This document shows positions 9,617 through 18,645 of a DNA stretch of 45,947 nt, piece after piece (within the stretch, counting starts at the first letter, position 1; each line of letters opens with the position of its first letter). This stretch comes from an uncultured Bacilli bacterium (lineage in GTDB: Bacteria > Bacillota_I > Bacilli_A > RF39 > UBA660). The stretch lies in the NCBI GenBank assembly GCA_944331865.1, contig CALVIZ010000004.1:1-45947 (forward strand). The letters run 5' to 3'. The notes beneath the pieces were generated by a model. That model was not told the DNA's origin, searched no databases, and saw only the letters and a program-made list of their open reading frames with translations. The translations under genes were made by a program, and so were the position numbers.

Positions 9617-9820
9617 ATGGTTTTATTACAAAAAATTGCTCTTGCAGTTACTATTATTGGAGCTCTTAACTGGGGTTTAATTGGATTATTTGATTTTAAT
9701 TTGGTTGCTACTTTATTTGAAAGTATTCCTGTAATAGAAAAAATAATATATATTCTTGTTGGTATCTGTGGACTTATCAACATTGGTATATTATTTATGA
9801 ACTTAGAAGAAAGAGACTAG
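9617..9820 (+). CDS. DUF378 small membrane protein (YuzA-like)
   Basis: 67 residues from the ATG at 9617, chosen because AAAAGGATG lies at a suitable distance before it; an in-frame TTG at 9584 has no such site. Two hydrophobic helices flank a short loop: ALAVTIIGALNWGLIGLF near residues 8-25 and IIYILVGICGLINIGILF near 44-61. The NWGL and GI.GL motifs are typical of DUF378. Its function is unknown. It is one of few plus-strand genes here and shares a bidirectional terminator with cdaR. Confidence 0.88.
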   Translation: MVLLQKIALAVTIIGALNWGLIGLFDFNLVATLFESIPVIEKIIYILVGICGLINIGILFMNLEERD

Positions 9821-9834
9821 TAATTTAGTCTCTT
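9811..9834. terminator. bidirectional terminator between the DUF378 gene and cdaR
   Basis: A nine-base inverted repeat, AAGAGACTA...TAGTCTCTT, with T-rich flanks separates two convergent genes. Confidence 0.8.
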
Positions 9835-11190
9835 TTAATTTTCTGTAATTCTAATCTGCAGTGTATTGGATACTACATAATTAACTAGTGGGTTTTTATT
9901 ATCTATTTTTACTTCTACTTCGTAGTCTCCTACACCTAATCCTGCTAGATCAATATATGCTTGTATATCTTCGGCTTCAATATCTTCTATAACTGATGCT
10001 ACCCCTTTTACTTGAACGCTTATTTCTTGACCAGATATTGGATTTGCTGTTAGACCAGATGCTATATTCTTTTGCGTAAAGTTACTTTTCAAAACTATCG
10101 TCTTTTGTTCTTCTTCACCAAATGTCGTGGTTATTTCTACACTGTCTACACTCATGTCTCTTACTCCATTTGGTTTTTTAATATTTACTTTGTATGTTTT
10201 AGTGCTTTCATTGCCCATATCACTAACATCTATAGTTACTGGTATACTTTCAATACTTTCTATTTCATCTTCATCACCATAGATGGTAATTGAATATGAT
10301 GTATTATTGTTAATTAATATCGAAGCTATTGCTTTGCCTGTAACTAATTTACCAGTTGTTTGAACTGCAAGTGGTACTGTTTTAGAATAGCTATCTAGTA
10401 CTACTGTTGCGCTTATTGTTTTTGGTACTATTTCTACATTATCTAGTTTTGCACCACTAGAATCATATGCTACTAATTCAACATTATCTATATCATATGT
10501 TCCTGCTTCAGTAAATTCTTGCTTTTCTAAGTCAATTAATGCCTTGACTGATGCTATTGCTTCAAGTGCATCACTGCCACCTTTTACTACTACTTCAGAT
10601 TGATCTAGCGTTACTGATTCAACGCTTAGTTTGCTATCTAATGCATCTATATTTAATAAATCATAATCTATTGATTTTACTAAACTTTCTTTGTTTTTTA
10701 TAGTTACTTGAACATATTCAGGAGATAATCTATAACTTAAAGAATCTATTGATTTTGAATATGTAAAATATACTTTGTATGGTGTATCTCCAGGTTTATA
10801 ATCTGATAAATCTAAAATTACTTCATACTCCCCTAATTGTTTGGCTAAGTATATGTCACTCTTTCTTCCAGTTAAAGTTATATCTACTGTTTCAGGAACA
10901 CCTTCAACTACATAAGCTTCTTCGTTATAATTAACTACCACCGGAACATTTGTTATTACTTCAGCTTCTGTCTCTACTAGGGTTATTACTTTGGAATCAA
11001 TTAGTAAAAATAAACCAACCGCTATAATCAATGATAAATATATTAAAAAATTAGGTCTGTTTAAAATTTTATCTAACTTTCCTTGATTTTTTTTATACTT
11101 TTTTGATAAATAGTATACTGCTCTACTTATTGGCACAACTATATATTTATCGATAAATCTATATATTTTTTTAAAAAAACGGGTTATCAT
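9835..11190 (-). CDS. cdaR: CdaR, YbbR-domain regulator of diadenylate cyclase
   Basis: 451 residues. A basic cytosolic N-terminus and one membrane helix (FLIYLSLIIAVGLFLLI, about 48-64) precede several YbbR repeats outside the membrane. Each repeat has the pattern VPVVVNYN...VVEGVPETVDITLTG, seen again near residues 175 and 260 and in a fourth near 365. It overlaps the end of cdaA by four bases, the usual cdaA-cdaR order. Family knowledge: CdaR binds the cyclase in the membrane and tunes c-di-AMP synthesis. The usual third gene, glmM, is not adjacent. Confidence 0.93.
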   Translation of the reverse strand: MITRFFKKIYRFIDKYIVVPISRAVYYLSKKYKKNQGKLDKILNRPNFLIYLSLIIAVGLFLLIDSKVITLVETEAEVITNVPVVVNYNEEAYVVEGVPETVDITLTGRKSDIYLAKQLGEYEVILDLSDYKPGDTPYKVYFTYSKSIDSLSYRLSPEYVQVTIKNKESLVKSIDYDLLNIDALDSKLSVESVTLDQSEVVVKGGSDALEAIASVKALIDLEKQEFTEAGTYDIDNVELVAYDSSGAKLDNVEIVPKTISATVVLDSYSKTVPLAVQTTGKLVTGKAIASILINNNTSYSITIYGDEDEIESIESIPVTIDVSDMGNESTKTYKVNIKKPNGVRDMSVDSVEITTTFGEEEQKTIVLKSNFTQKNIASGLTANPISGQEISVQVKGVASVIEDIEAEDIQAYIDLAGLGVGDYEVEVKIDNKNPLVNYVVSNTLQIRITEN

Positions 11191-11999
11191 TCGTCTTCAC
11201 CTTCACTTTCATCAGCTTCAAAGAAGACTTCCATCTTTGGTTTTAATTCATCTATTAACATCATTCTGAATTGATCTAATTCTAAATTGTAATGTAAGTT
11301 GCTATCAACTGCAATGCTTAAACGGCCAGTTTCTTCAGATACTATTAATGCTATAGCATCACTTTCTTCAGCAATTCCTAATGCTGCTCTATGTCTTGTT
11401 CCTAATCTTTTTGATAAATTAGGATTCATACTGGTTTTAAATACTGCTCCAGCACAAGTTATTCTATCTCCTTGAATTATTACCCCCCCATCGTGTAATG
11501 GTGAATTTGGGAAAAAAATGGTTTCTAATAAAGAATCCGTTAAATCTGCATATACTTTTGTTGAATTTTTTATATATTCTTCTAAAGATATTTCCCTTTC
11601 AATTACTATTAATGCCCCAATACGATTCTTACGTAAATATTCTATTGCACGCATTATTTCATATACTACTTTTTCTCTTTCATCTACTGTAAGTATTTTA
11701 TGCCTTCCTAATAATTGCGTTCTACCTAAAGATTCTAATACACTTCTTATTTCAGGTTGAAATATTACTATTATTGCTAATGGTCCCCATTGAATTGCAT
11801 ATTCTAGTATTACTCCAACTGTATATAAATTTAACCAATTACTCAATACCTTTGCTAAAAGTATTATTATTACTCCTTTAACTATTAATACCATTTTTAT
11901 GTTGTTTTTAACATTTTTAAGTATATAATAAAATGCTATCCATACAAAACATATATCTAATATTTTGGTAAAAATATCCCAAATAATAGTTAAATTCAT
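11187..11999 (-). CDS. cdaA: diadenylate cyclase CdaA
   Basis: 270 residues. Three membrane helices occupy the first 85 residues. The DAC domain follows, with the catalytic motifs PLHDGGVIIQGD and GTRHRAALG (DGA-type and RHR). The enzyme condenses two ATP into c-di-AMP, a second messenger for potassium and cell-wall homeostasis. DGG in place of the usual DGA is a conservative change. AAGGATG lies before the ATG, and a TATAAT-like -10 (12026-12031, minus strand) lies about 30 bases upstream. It is the first gene of a two-gene operon. Confidence 0.96.
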   Translation of the reverse strand: MNLTIIWDIFTKILDICFVWIAFYYILKNVKNNIKMVLIVKGVIIILLAKVLSNWLNLYTVGVILEYAIQWGPLAIIVIFQPEIRSVLESLGRTQLLGRHKILTVDEREKVVYEIMRAIEYLRKNRIGALIVIEREISLEEYIKNSTKVYADLTDSLLETIFFPNSPLHDGGVIIQGDRITCAGAVFKTSMNPNLSKRLGTRHRAALGIAEESDAIALIVSEETGRLSIAVDSNLHYNLELDQFRMMLIDELKPKMEVFFEADESEGEDE

Positions 12000-12089
12000 T
12001 TAAACACCATCCTTGTGACTAATTTATTATATCAAATTTTTTTAAAAATAAAAAGATATATCTTTTAAAATAAGAATACTATAAATAAA

Positions 12090-12123
12090 AAAATAGTTAT
12101 TCAAAATATAAAATAACTATTTT
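12090..12123. terminator. terminator between cdaA and the decayed gene
   Basis: A 12-base inverted repeat AAAATAGTTATT...AATAACTATTTT with an AT-rich loop follows the stop of the minus-strand pseudogene at 12134. Confidence 0.65.
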
Positions 12124-12133
12124 AATTTACATA

Positions 12134-12980
12134 CTAATTGTTTATTTTTTTGGCAAGTTCTCTAATCATTTGCTTTTCTTCTGATTGATTATACCAACTG
12201 CTACATAATTCTGATACTCCAGAAAACATAAAATCATCTTTGCCAAATGATAATAATTCATTTATATCTTCTTCTAATTCATATAGATATGCTTTCATAT
12301 CTTGAAAAATTTTTCTTTTAGTAATTTTTTTTCTTAATAATGGAACTAAATATAATCCATTTTGTTTTTTTAATTCTATGTAACTTCCCGTAGAATAACA
12401 ATTAAATCCTAAATCCACCGTTGGTAAAGTTTCTAATTCTTCGCTATATGATAATTCATTAAGTATCCGATTGGTATTTCTTTTTACTAAAACTATTTTT
12501 TTGTTTTCTATTAATCTTTTAATTTCTTCCTTGGTTAATCTTAAATCACTTTCTATTTCAGCGTCATCTTAAACTGCTGCTATGTATGTAATTTGATATA
12601 ATTGATTCCACCATTCAAATCCTTTACCATGACCTTCTCTTGCTATATCATTAAATGTCATATATGTGTATATGTTTATAAATAGATTATAATTTTGATG
12701 ATTGACTTCTGAAATAATTTTTAAATAATCATATTCATCAAAGTCAAAGTTATATAATTTGGAAATTAAATTATAAAAATCTTCATCAGACATGTTTTTT
12801 AAATCTCCGTTTATAAGATTTTCTAAAATACCTAAAATGTATTTTATTTTGAAATATTTTTAATATTTCTGTTTCATCCATTCTTCCTGTGAATGTATAA
12901 ACTGTATTATATAAATCTATTTTTTCTAATTCTAAATCAATTGGTCTTGAACCTATATTACAACCGCCTGGAAAATAATA
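12134..12980 (-). pseudogene. decayed gene of unknown family (frameshift plus in-frame stop)
   Basis: Three open stretches form one broken protein. The first reads YYFPGGCNIGSRPIDLELEK from about 12975 and goes out of frame near 12835-12855. The second continues with YILGILENLINGDLKNMSDE to ...LYQITYIAAV and meets TAA at 12569-12571. In the same frame the text resumes as DDAEIESDLRLTKEEIKRLI and ends ...RELAKKINN at 12134. No ATG with a ribosome site opens the first stretch, so the true 5' end is probably lost. I do not recognise the family. Either the gene is dead or the assembly contains two errors; the upstream stop of the neighbour at 12983 abuts it. Confidence 0.65.
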
Positions 12981-12982
12981 AT

Positions 12983-13222
12983 TTATTTGTTAACATTTTT
13001 ATTTATTATTTCATTAATTGACATGTTATCTGCAATATTATTAGCAATATTAGTATTATTAATTTCATTGTTTATGTTTAAGTTATCAGAATTATCTGTC
13101 CTTATCTTAAAGATATCTTTCTTTTTATTATGTTCATTTACAAAATATCCTATTAGTGAAAATATTAAAAATATACTTATTATTATAAATATTATATAAT
13201 GTTCACCTAAAAATTCTTGCAT
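12983..13222 (-). CDS. small single-pass membrane protein with Asn-rich tail
   Basis: 79 residues, not recognised. One hydrophobic helix (YIIFIIISIFLIFSLIGYFV, residues 9-28) is followed by a basic stretch and a low-complexity tail rich in Asn and Ile. GGTGAAAT precedes the ATG. It follows the DUF3048 gene by 11 bases and is probably co-transcribed with it. The tail has the AT-driven composition often seen in drifting genes of this chromosome, so a structural or accessory role is as likely as anything specific. Confidence 0.6.
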   Translation of the reverse strand: MQEFLGEHYIIFIIISIFLIFSLIGYFVNEHNKKKDIFKIRTDNSDNLNINNEINNTNIANNIADNMSINEIINKNVNK

Positions 13223-13233
13223 ATTTCACCTTC

Positions 13234-14304
13234 TTATTCTATTACTAATTTTTGTCCTTTTGGTTGTATTTGAATGAATGTATTTCCATCATTCACTATT
13301 AATTCTTCCCCATTTTCAAAATAATATTTTGTTTGTGATGCTCTACTATCTTTTTCCCATTTTATTGGAACTGCATAACCATTACTTATAAAATATCCTG
13401 TTCCAGAACCAATGTTTTCTAATTCTTGACGACCTTTGTTTTCTCCATCATTAATTGTGTAATTGCCTACTTGATAAGTTATGATGTTTTTAAAAGTGTA
13501 TTGTTCTTTTGTTACATAATCTGTATGAGCTTTATCGTTTACAAATCTTTTATATACTTGATTTTCACTATCATATTCATAACTGCTTGTTGTTGAACTT
13601 GAATACTTTATAGATACGCTTTGGGCGCTTTGAGCATTTTCCATCTTGCTTAAATCTAATTCATCTATACTGTAATTTAATAATAAATCGTTATTTCTAG
13701 TTGTTCTAATTTTGCCTAAACCACTATTTAGTTTTTCAATGCTTGTAAACAAACGATGTTCTGTTGCTACTTTAAGTGAATTGTCTCGCCATCCAGTTTT
13801 TGTGTTGTCTACTACTACTCGATCAACTCCTAATTTGCTAAAATCACTTTGAGCTTGAGGACTTTGTCCATGATGAACATATATTGCATCATTTTCTAAA
13901 GCATAATCTAAATAATAATGTCTTGCACTTCTTATTGAACCAATTCTTTCTGTGTTTTGGTCTAAAAATAATGCCATGTATCTAGTTATACCACCTTCAA
14001 CTATTATTTCATAAATAATATAGGCATCTTGTAATCCACTTTGTAGTGGTCTTGCTGTACTTATGTTGTTAATCATTACCGCATATGGCCTTGATGTAGT
14101 ATTTTCATCTACTATTTGTAATTTTTTTTCTGGTTCTTCTTCTTTGTTTTCATTATTAGAGTTGTTAATGTTTATTTCAGTGTCATTTTCTTTAAATACT
14201 CCACTTTTCCAACCTATTAATGCTCCAACTGCTACAAAAAGTATTACTCCTAGTGCTATAAATATTACCTTTTTATTCTTCCCTGATTTCTTTCTTGCTT
14301 TCAT
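13234..14304 (-). CDS. DUF3048 domain protein (YerB-like)
   Basis: 356 residues. A basic N-terminus and a membrane anchor (VIFIALGVILFVAVGALIGW, about 14-33) are followed by an acidic, Asn-rich linker. The two-part DUF3048 domain follows: RPYAVMINNISTARPLQSGL, AYIIYEIIVEGGITRYMALF, then IGSIRSARHYYLDYA and HHGQSPQAQ. The C-terminal half (FKNIITYQVGNYTIND ... GTGYFISNGYAVPIKWEK) is the DUF3048_C part. The family is surface-exposed and poorly understood. The gene lies five bases downstream of smpB and is probably in one transcript with rnr-smpB. Confidence 0.9.
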   Translation of the reverse strand: MKARKKSGKNKKVIFIALGVILFVAVGALIGWKSGVFKENDTEININNSNNENKEEEPEKKLQIVDENTTSRPYAVMINNISTARPLQSGLQDAYIIYEIIVEGGITRYMALFLDQNTERIGSIRSARHYYLDYALENDAIYVHHGQSPQAQSDFSKLGVDRVVVDNTKTGWRDNSLKVATEHRLFTSIEKLNSGLGKIRTTRNNDLLLNYSIDELDLSKMENAQSAQSVSIKYSSSTTSSYEYDSENQVYKRFVNDKAHTDYVTKEQYTFKNIITYQVGNYTINDGENKGRQELENIGSGTGYFISNGYAVPIKWEKDSRASQTKYYFENGEELIVNDGNTFIQIQPKGQKLVIE

Positions 14305-14309
14305 TTTTA

Positions 14310-14729
14310 CTACCTTCCTTCTCTTTCCAAATCTCTTTTCTTTATTGTCTCCCTTTTGTCGTATAATTTTTTACCTTTTGCAAGTCCTATTAATACCTTT
14401 GCTTTTCCTTCTTTTATGTATACTCTTAATGGTATTAAAGAATATCCTTCGGTTTTTACTTCTTCTAATAATTTTTTTATTTCTTTTTTATGAAGTAATA
14501 GTTTTCTTTCTCTTGTCTCTTCATGATTGAATATACTTCCTTCATTGTATTTTTCTATGTACATATTAATTATAAATGCTTCATTATTTTTAATTCTTAT
14601 ATAACTATCTGTTATATTACAAGATCCCTTTTTTATCGATTTTATTTCTGTTCCAAGCAGTACTATTCCCGCTTCAAGTTCTCTAATTATAAAATAATTA
14701 AAATATGCTTTCTTATTTTTTATCTCCAT
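14310..14729 (-). CDS. smpB: SsrA-binding protein SmpB
   Basis: 139 residues, slightly shorter than the usual 150 because the N-terminus begins close to the barrel. Hallmarks are KKAYFNYFIIRELEAGIVLL, GTEIKSIKKGSCNITDSYIR and the basic tail GLAKGKKLYDKRETIKKRDL. SmpB delivers tmRNA to stalled ribosomes for trans-translation. The start overlaps the end of rnr by 17 bases, and GGGGGATAATA precedes the ATG. The rnr-smpB pairing is widespread in Firmicutes; the tmRNA gene itself is not visible in this window. Confidence 0.97.
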   Translation of the reverse strand: MEIKNKKAYFNYFIIRELEAGIVLLGTEIKSIKKGSCNITDSYIRIKNNEAFIINMYIEKYNEGSIFNHEETRERKLLLHKKEIKKLLEEVKTEGYSLIPLRVYIKEGKAKVLIGLAKGKKLYDKRETIKKRDLEREGR

Positions 14730-16815
14730 TATTATCCCCCACTATCTCAAAATCTATTGCACTATTTTCTTTGCTCGCATTTATAACTTTTACTTTAACT
14801 GTATCCCCTATACGATATCTTTTATTTTCACTTATTAACGATAGTAATTCTGGAATGTATTCATAATATCCATCTAAAGTCGATATATGTACTAAACCTT
14901 CTATTAAATTGTCTAGTTGAATAAATAAGCCAAAATTAGTAACTCCACTAATTATTCCTATGTATTCTTCCCCAACATGACTTTCCATATATTCAGCCAT
15001 TTTCATTGCTAATACATCACGTTCTGCTTCAGCAGCTTCTACTTCGCGTTCACTTGAATTTTCAGCTACATCTACTAAATATTTTTGATTATAATTGATT
15101 GTTTCCATATCTAATCTTTTTTCAAATAAATATGTTCTTAATAATCGATGTACCGTTAAATCAGGAAATCTTCGTATAGGACTTGTAAAATGAGTATAAT
15201 TTGTTGATGCTAAACCAAAGTGCCCTATGTTATTAGGACTATATATCGCTTTTTTCATGCTTCTTAATAACATATCTGATAATATACTAAATTCTTTTTT
15301 GTCTTTTAATTCTTTTAATATACTTTGCATCGTTAAAGGTGTTATTTTATTTAAGTTGGTTTGTAATTGATAACCCATTTGCTTAATTAAATTTTTAAAG
15401 TCTTCTATTTTTTCAGTGTTTGGTATATCATGTACTCGATAGATAAATGGTAAATCCATGTTTGCTATGTGAGTTGCTATTGTTTCATTTGCTGCAATCA
15501 TAAAATCTTCAATTAAATTTTCACCAATTCCTCGATCTCTTTTAACTACATCTATTGCTTTGCCATTTTCGTCTTGAATAATTTTAGCTTCATCTAACCC
15601 AAAATCTATATATCCCCGTGACTCTTTTTCTGCTCTCAATATGCTTGCTAATTCTTGCATTAATTTTAAGTTTTCAGCATATTTTTCATAGCCTTCTGGG
15701 ATAATATTTTCTTCTAATATTTTATTGACATTTTTATAAGTCATTTGTTTTTTTGATTTTATTATTGAAGGAAAAATACTATAATCTATTACTTTGCCAC
15801 TAGGATTAATTGTCATTACACAACTTATTGTTAGTCTTTCAACATCTGGATTTAATGAACAAATTCCGTTGGATAATTGATGAGGTATCATAGGTATTAC
15901 TGTGTCTGCTAAATAACTTGATGTTCCCCGAAGATAAGCAGCATCGTATAATGCTGTGCCCATTAAAACATAATGCGATACATCTGCTATATGTACCCCT
16001 AAAATATAGTTTTCATTGTTTCTTTCTACACTTATGGCATCATCGATATCTTTTGTATCATCACCATCAATTGTAAATATTAATTCGTTTGTTAAATCTT
16101 TTCTCCCAATTTTTTCTTCTTCTAATACTTTATTTGGTATGGTTTTAAGTTCATTTATAACTGCTTCATTAAATTTTGTTTCTATTCCATGCCTTAAAGC
16201 AATAGATATTATATCTACTCCTGGATCATTTTTATGACCTATTATTTTTACTACTTCTCCTAAATATTCTTTTTTTCCTAACCCTCTTATTACTTTTACT
16301 AATACTTTGTGTCCTTCAACTAATTGTCTAGAACTTTCTTTTGTTAATTTTATTATTAAATCTAATTTTTCATCATCTGCTTTAAATATTAGTTTGTTTT
16401 TAACTTTTATTATTTCTCCAACAAGATTATCTAAATTTCTCTTTAAAACTTTAATAACAAAGGCATTTTCATTTCCTTTGTATGTAGAAAAATCTATTTC
16501 AACAAAATCATTATTTATCGCTCCGTTTAAATGCTCACTTTTTATAAATACATCTGGTCCATCGCTTATATTAACAAATCCATTTCCACTACGATTTACC
16601 CTTAAAGTTCCACATTTTAAAGATTTGGTATTTTGCATTAATATATAATCTCTTTTTTTTGATTTATGCAAAATACCATCTATTGTCATTTTATCTAATA
16701 CTTCTTGTAATTTATTTATATCTTCTAAAGATTTGTAATTAAGTTTTTTGTTTATCTCATCTATAGTTTGCCCTTTAAATTCGTTTTTTAATATTTCTAT
16801 TATTTGTTCTTCCAT
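14713..16815 (-). CDS. rnr: ribonuclease R
   Basis: 700 residues. An N-terminal winged-helix-like region (about 1-60) is followed by cold-shock domains (CGTLRVNRSGNGFVNI). The RNB catalytic core spans about 240-570 with the metal-binding aspartates in FTIDGDDTKDIDDAISVERN. The core ends near HFTSPIRRFPDLTVHRLLR, and an S1 domain lies near 615-695 (GEEYIGIISGVTNFGLFIQL). It degrades structured RNA 3' to 5' and works with SmpB/tmRNA. The next upstream gene stops three bases before, so the pilin-like genes and rnr may share a transcript. Confidence 0.97.
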   Translation of the reverse strand: MEEQIIEILKNEFKGQTIDEINKKLNYKSLEDINKLQEVLDKMTIDGILHKSKKRDYILMQNTKSLKCGTLRVNRSGNGFVNISDGPDVFIKSEHLNGAINNDFVEIDFSTYKGNENAFVIKVLKRNLDNLVGEIIKVKNKLIFKADDEKLDLIIKLTKESSRQLVEGHKVLVKVIRGLGKKEYLGEVVKIIGHKNDPGVDIISIALRHGIETKFNEAVINELKTIPNKVLEEEKIGRKDLTNELIFTIDGDDTKDIDDAISVERNNENYILGVHIADVSHYVLMGTALYDAAYLRGTSSYLADTVIPMIPHQLSNGICSLNPDVERLTISCVMTINPSGKVIDYSIFPSIIKSKKQMTYKNVNKILEENIIPEGYEKYAENLKLMQELASILRAEKESRGYIDFGLDEAKIIQDENGKAIDVVKRDRGIGENLIEDFMIAANETIATHIANMDLPFIYRVHDIPNTEKIEDFKNLIKQMGYQLQTNLNKITPLTMQSILKELKDKKEFSILSDMLLRSMKKAIYSPNNIGHFGLASTNYTHFTSPIRRFPDLTVHRLLRTYLFEKRLDMETINYNQKYLVDVAENSSEREVEAAEAERDVLAMKMAEYMESHVGEEYIGIISGVTNFGLFIQLDNLIEGLVHISTLDGYYEYIPELLSLISENKRYRIGDTVKVKVINASKENSAIDFEIVGDNNGDKK

Positions 16816-16818
16816 AAC

Positions 16819-17175
16819 CTAACCTTCTTTAAATGTGCAAATTTTTTCATCTCCATCAAAACTTATCAATACATAGCTATTGGTATCTTCACTTACTTTT
16901 TTATGTGTTTTAGGATTTTCTAAATCATTATCTATATATTCCCAACTAATTAGAGTTTCAAATTTTACTCGACATAAATTGCTGTATGCGTTGCATAAGT
17001 ATTGATTTATATTTTGTTCTTCGGCATATTTACATGTAGCTTCTTCAATTTCTTGATGAAATTCTTCAATTTCTTTTTCTTTTAAACTACCAAAAATAAT
17101 AACAATTACTAGTATTAATAATGTTATTATAAATAACCCAGATATTATAATTAATATAGTCTTTTTATTCTTCAT
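16819..17175 (-). CDS. small membrane-anchored pilin-like protein
   Basis: 118 residues from the ATG at 17175; the GTG at 17184 lies inside the AAGGTGTGATAAAG ribosome site. The N-terminal helix (TILIIISGLFIITLLILVIV) lacks the G-FTLIEL prepilin cleavage motif. The exported part has four cysteines (EATCKYAEE, YLCNAYSNLC, EKICTFKEG). Its layout and last motif resemble the neighbour at 17226-17573, where IENAACVYVE and NEKICTYDF take the same places, so the two are probably diverged paralogues. Disulphide bonding between the paired cysteines is plausible. It lies three bases before rnr. Confidence 0.65.
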   Translation of the reverse strand: MKNKKTILIIISGLFIITLLILVIVIIFGSLKEKEIEEFHQEIEEATCKYAEEQNINQYLCNAYSNLCRVKFETLISWEYIDNDLENPKTHKKVSEDTNSYVLISFDGDEKICTFKEG

Positions 17176-17225
17176 CTTTATCACACCTTAAGTATAACAT
17201 ATTTAATTTATATTTTAAATATTTT

Positions 17226-17573
17226 TTAATTTAATCCAGGAAAATCATATGTGCAAATTTTTTCATTGTCTACTATATCTATTTTTACTTTAGAATTAAT
17301 ATCTAAACTTTCTTTGGTTAAAGGATCAGTTAAATCCTCATCTAGCAAACCTTCTGTAATTAAAAGTTTTAAAGTTACTTCACTTATATTTTCATCAATA
17401 GTTTCAACATATACACATGCTGCATTTTCGATTTTATTTTTCAATGTTTTGGCATCTTTTTCTTTTTGGTTATATAGTATATTACTAACACTTACCCCAA
17501 CAGTTACTGATATTATTGCTAAAAGAGTTATCGTAACTATTAATTCAATTAATGTAAATCCTTTATCTTTCAT
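17226..17573 (-). CDS. type IV pilin-like prepilin protein (ComGC/GspG type)
   Basis: 115 residues. The N-terminus MKDKGFTLIELIVTITLLAI is a textbook class III signal: cleavage after KDKG, Phe at +1, Glu at +5, then a helix. The rest is a short pseudopilin head with cysteines at ENAACVYV and EKICTYDF. Such proteins build competence pseudopili or secretion pseudopili in Gram-positive bacteria. No prepilin peptidase, ATPase or other com genes are present here, so the partner machinery must be elsewhere. The gene follows a weak AGTGATA ribosome site and precedes the related 118-aa protein. Confidence 0.75.
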   Translation of the reverse strand: MKDKGFTLIELIVTITLLAIISVTVGVSVSNILYNQKEKDAKTLKNKIENAACVYVETIDENISEVTLKLLITEGLLDEDLTDPLTKESLDINSKVKIDIVDNEKICTYDFPGLN

Positions 17574-17667
17574 ATTATCACTACTTTATTGTAACATAAC
17601 TTTCTTATTTTGAACATATTTTCTTCACTAAAATAGGTTATTATTTTATTGAAGTGAGGTGATGTAT

Positions 17668-17910
17668 TTGAATATTAAGATTATTGGTTATAATTGTAGT
17701 AATGGAATAAAGCTTAAAAAAACTTTGCTTAAAGCTATTAAGGACTTTGATGAAACAATCGAAGTTGAACTCAACGATGACCAAGAATCAGTAAAAAAGT
17801 ATAATATTAAAAATATTCCAGCATTAATTATTAATAATAATAAATGTATTGAAGGTAAAGTGCCTAGCGAAAGAGATATATTAAAATATATTAAGTCATA
17901 CACAAATTAA
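17668..17910 (+). CDS. thioredoxin-like small protein with only one active-site Cys
   Basis: 80 residues from a TTG at 17668, chosen because AGGTGAT lies a few bases upstream; GTG and ATG at 17659 and 17662 fall within that site. The fold resembles small Thioredoxin_3 proteins: NIKIIGYNCSNGIKLKKTLL, a second strand (TIEVELNDDQ), a cis-Pro loop (KNIPALIINNNK) and a C-terminal helix. The usual CxxC is CSNG, so the resolving Cys is missing. The protein may act by a one-cysteine mechanism or have lost redox function. It is a plus-strand gene that converges on the lipoprotein gene across a terminator. Confidence 0.7.
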   Translation: MNIKIIGYNCSNGIKLKKTLLKAIKDFDETIEVELNDDQESVKKYNIKNIPALIINNNKCIEGKVPSERDILKYIKSYTN

Positions 17911-17933
17911 AAGCTACCAATTGGTAGTTTTTA
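17909..17933. terminator. bidirectional terminator after the thioredoxin-like gene
   Basis: The inverted repeat AAGCTACC...GGTAGTTT with a four-base loop and a T run lies between two convergent genes. Confidence 0.75.
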
Positions 17934-18564
17934 ATTGAAAACATTTATTTAGTTCTTCTTGTAAATTATTTACAACTTCTCCATTATATAGATAAATATA
18001 ATAACCATTAGTCACTATGCCACTATAATTTTTATATTCTTTAGAAAAATATTGTTCTAATGGATTATCTATGAAATTATCACTTTTAATAATGATATAC
18101 ATATAATTATTTGCTTTGTAAACCTTAGAATACTCAATGTCATAATTACTTGTATCTATTAAATTGCTTATTAATTCTTCTTTTAGCAAAGTATTTTCGT
18201 TGCTTATATAAGCTCCTAGTATATTATTTAAACATTTTGTTACATTTTCTAATTTTTGTTCTTCATAATCATTTTTATCTTTATAATTTTTAACACTAAC
18301 AAATACCACATTCTTTGAATCAATTACATTTTCTTTGAATTTATTTTGGGCATCTAATGTATTTTCTTCTAGCCCTACAACTACTTTTTTATTGCTTAAA
18401 TCTATATATGTAAAAACAAAATTTTCATCTGTTTCATTTTCTAAATAATATTCATTTATCTTATTATAATCTTTTTCTAAGTCTTTTTCAGTAATTTCTG
18501 CTTTTTCACAACCAGAACACCAAAAAATCATTAATATCAGTATAAGTATTTTATAAAAATGCAT
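17914..18564 (-). CDS. putative lipoprotein, unknown function
   Basis: 216 residues. MHFYKILILILMIFWCSGCE is a lipoprotein-type signal, although -3 is Cys rather than Leu, so lipidation is likely but not certain. The mature part is acidic and Asn/Lys-rich. Residues about 48-92 (FVFTYIDLSNKKVVVGLEEN) look like a small alpha/beta unit, as in some protease prodomains, and NNYMYIIIKSDNFIDNPLEQ lies near the centre. No clear family match. It stands alone between two convergent or divergent plus-strand genes. Confidence 0.65.
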   Translation of the reverse strand: MHFYKILILILMIFWCSGCEKAEITEKDLEKDYNKINEYYLENETDENFVFTYIDLSNKKVVVGLEENTLDAQNKFKENVIDSKNVVFVSVKNYKDKNDYEEQKLENVTKCLNNILGAYISNENTLLKEELISNLIDTSNYDIEYSKVYKANNYMYIIIKSDNFIDNPLEQYFSKEYKNYSGIVTNGYYIYLYNGEVVNNLQEELNKCFQLKTTNW

Positions 18565-18645
18565 TTTGTATCACCCATTTAAATTATACTTTTTTTTTGC
18601 TATGTGTAAAGGTTTATGGTATTATTTATTTAGGAGGTTTACAAA

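Noticed and set aside
9517..9783. 88-codon minus-strand ORF opposite the DUF378 gene
   Set aside because: It is the antisense shadow of a recognisable DUF378 protein with a good ribosome site.
12569..12571. In-frame TAA as programmed readthrough or recoding
   Set aside because: TAA is not a known recoding codon, there is no adjacent structure, and a frameshift upstream shows that the gene is decayed anyway.
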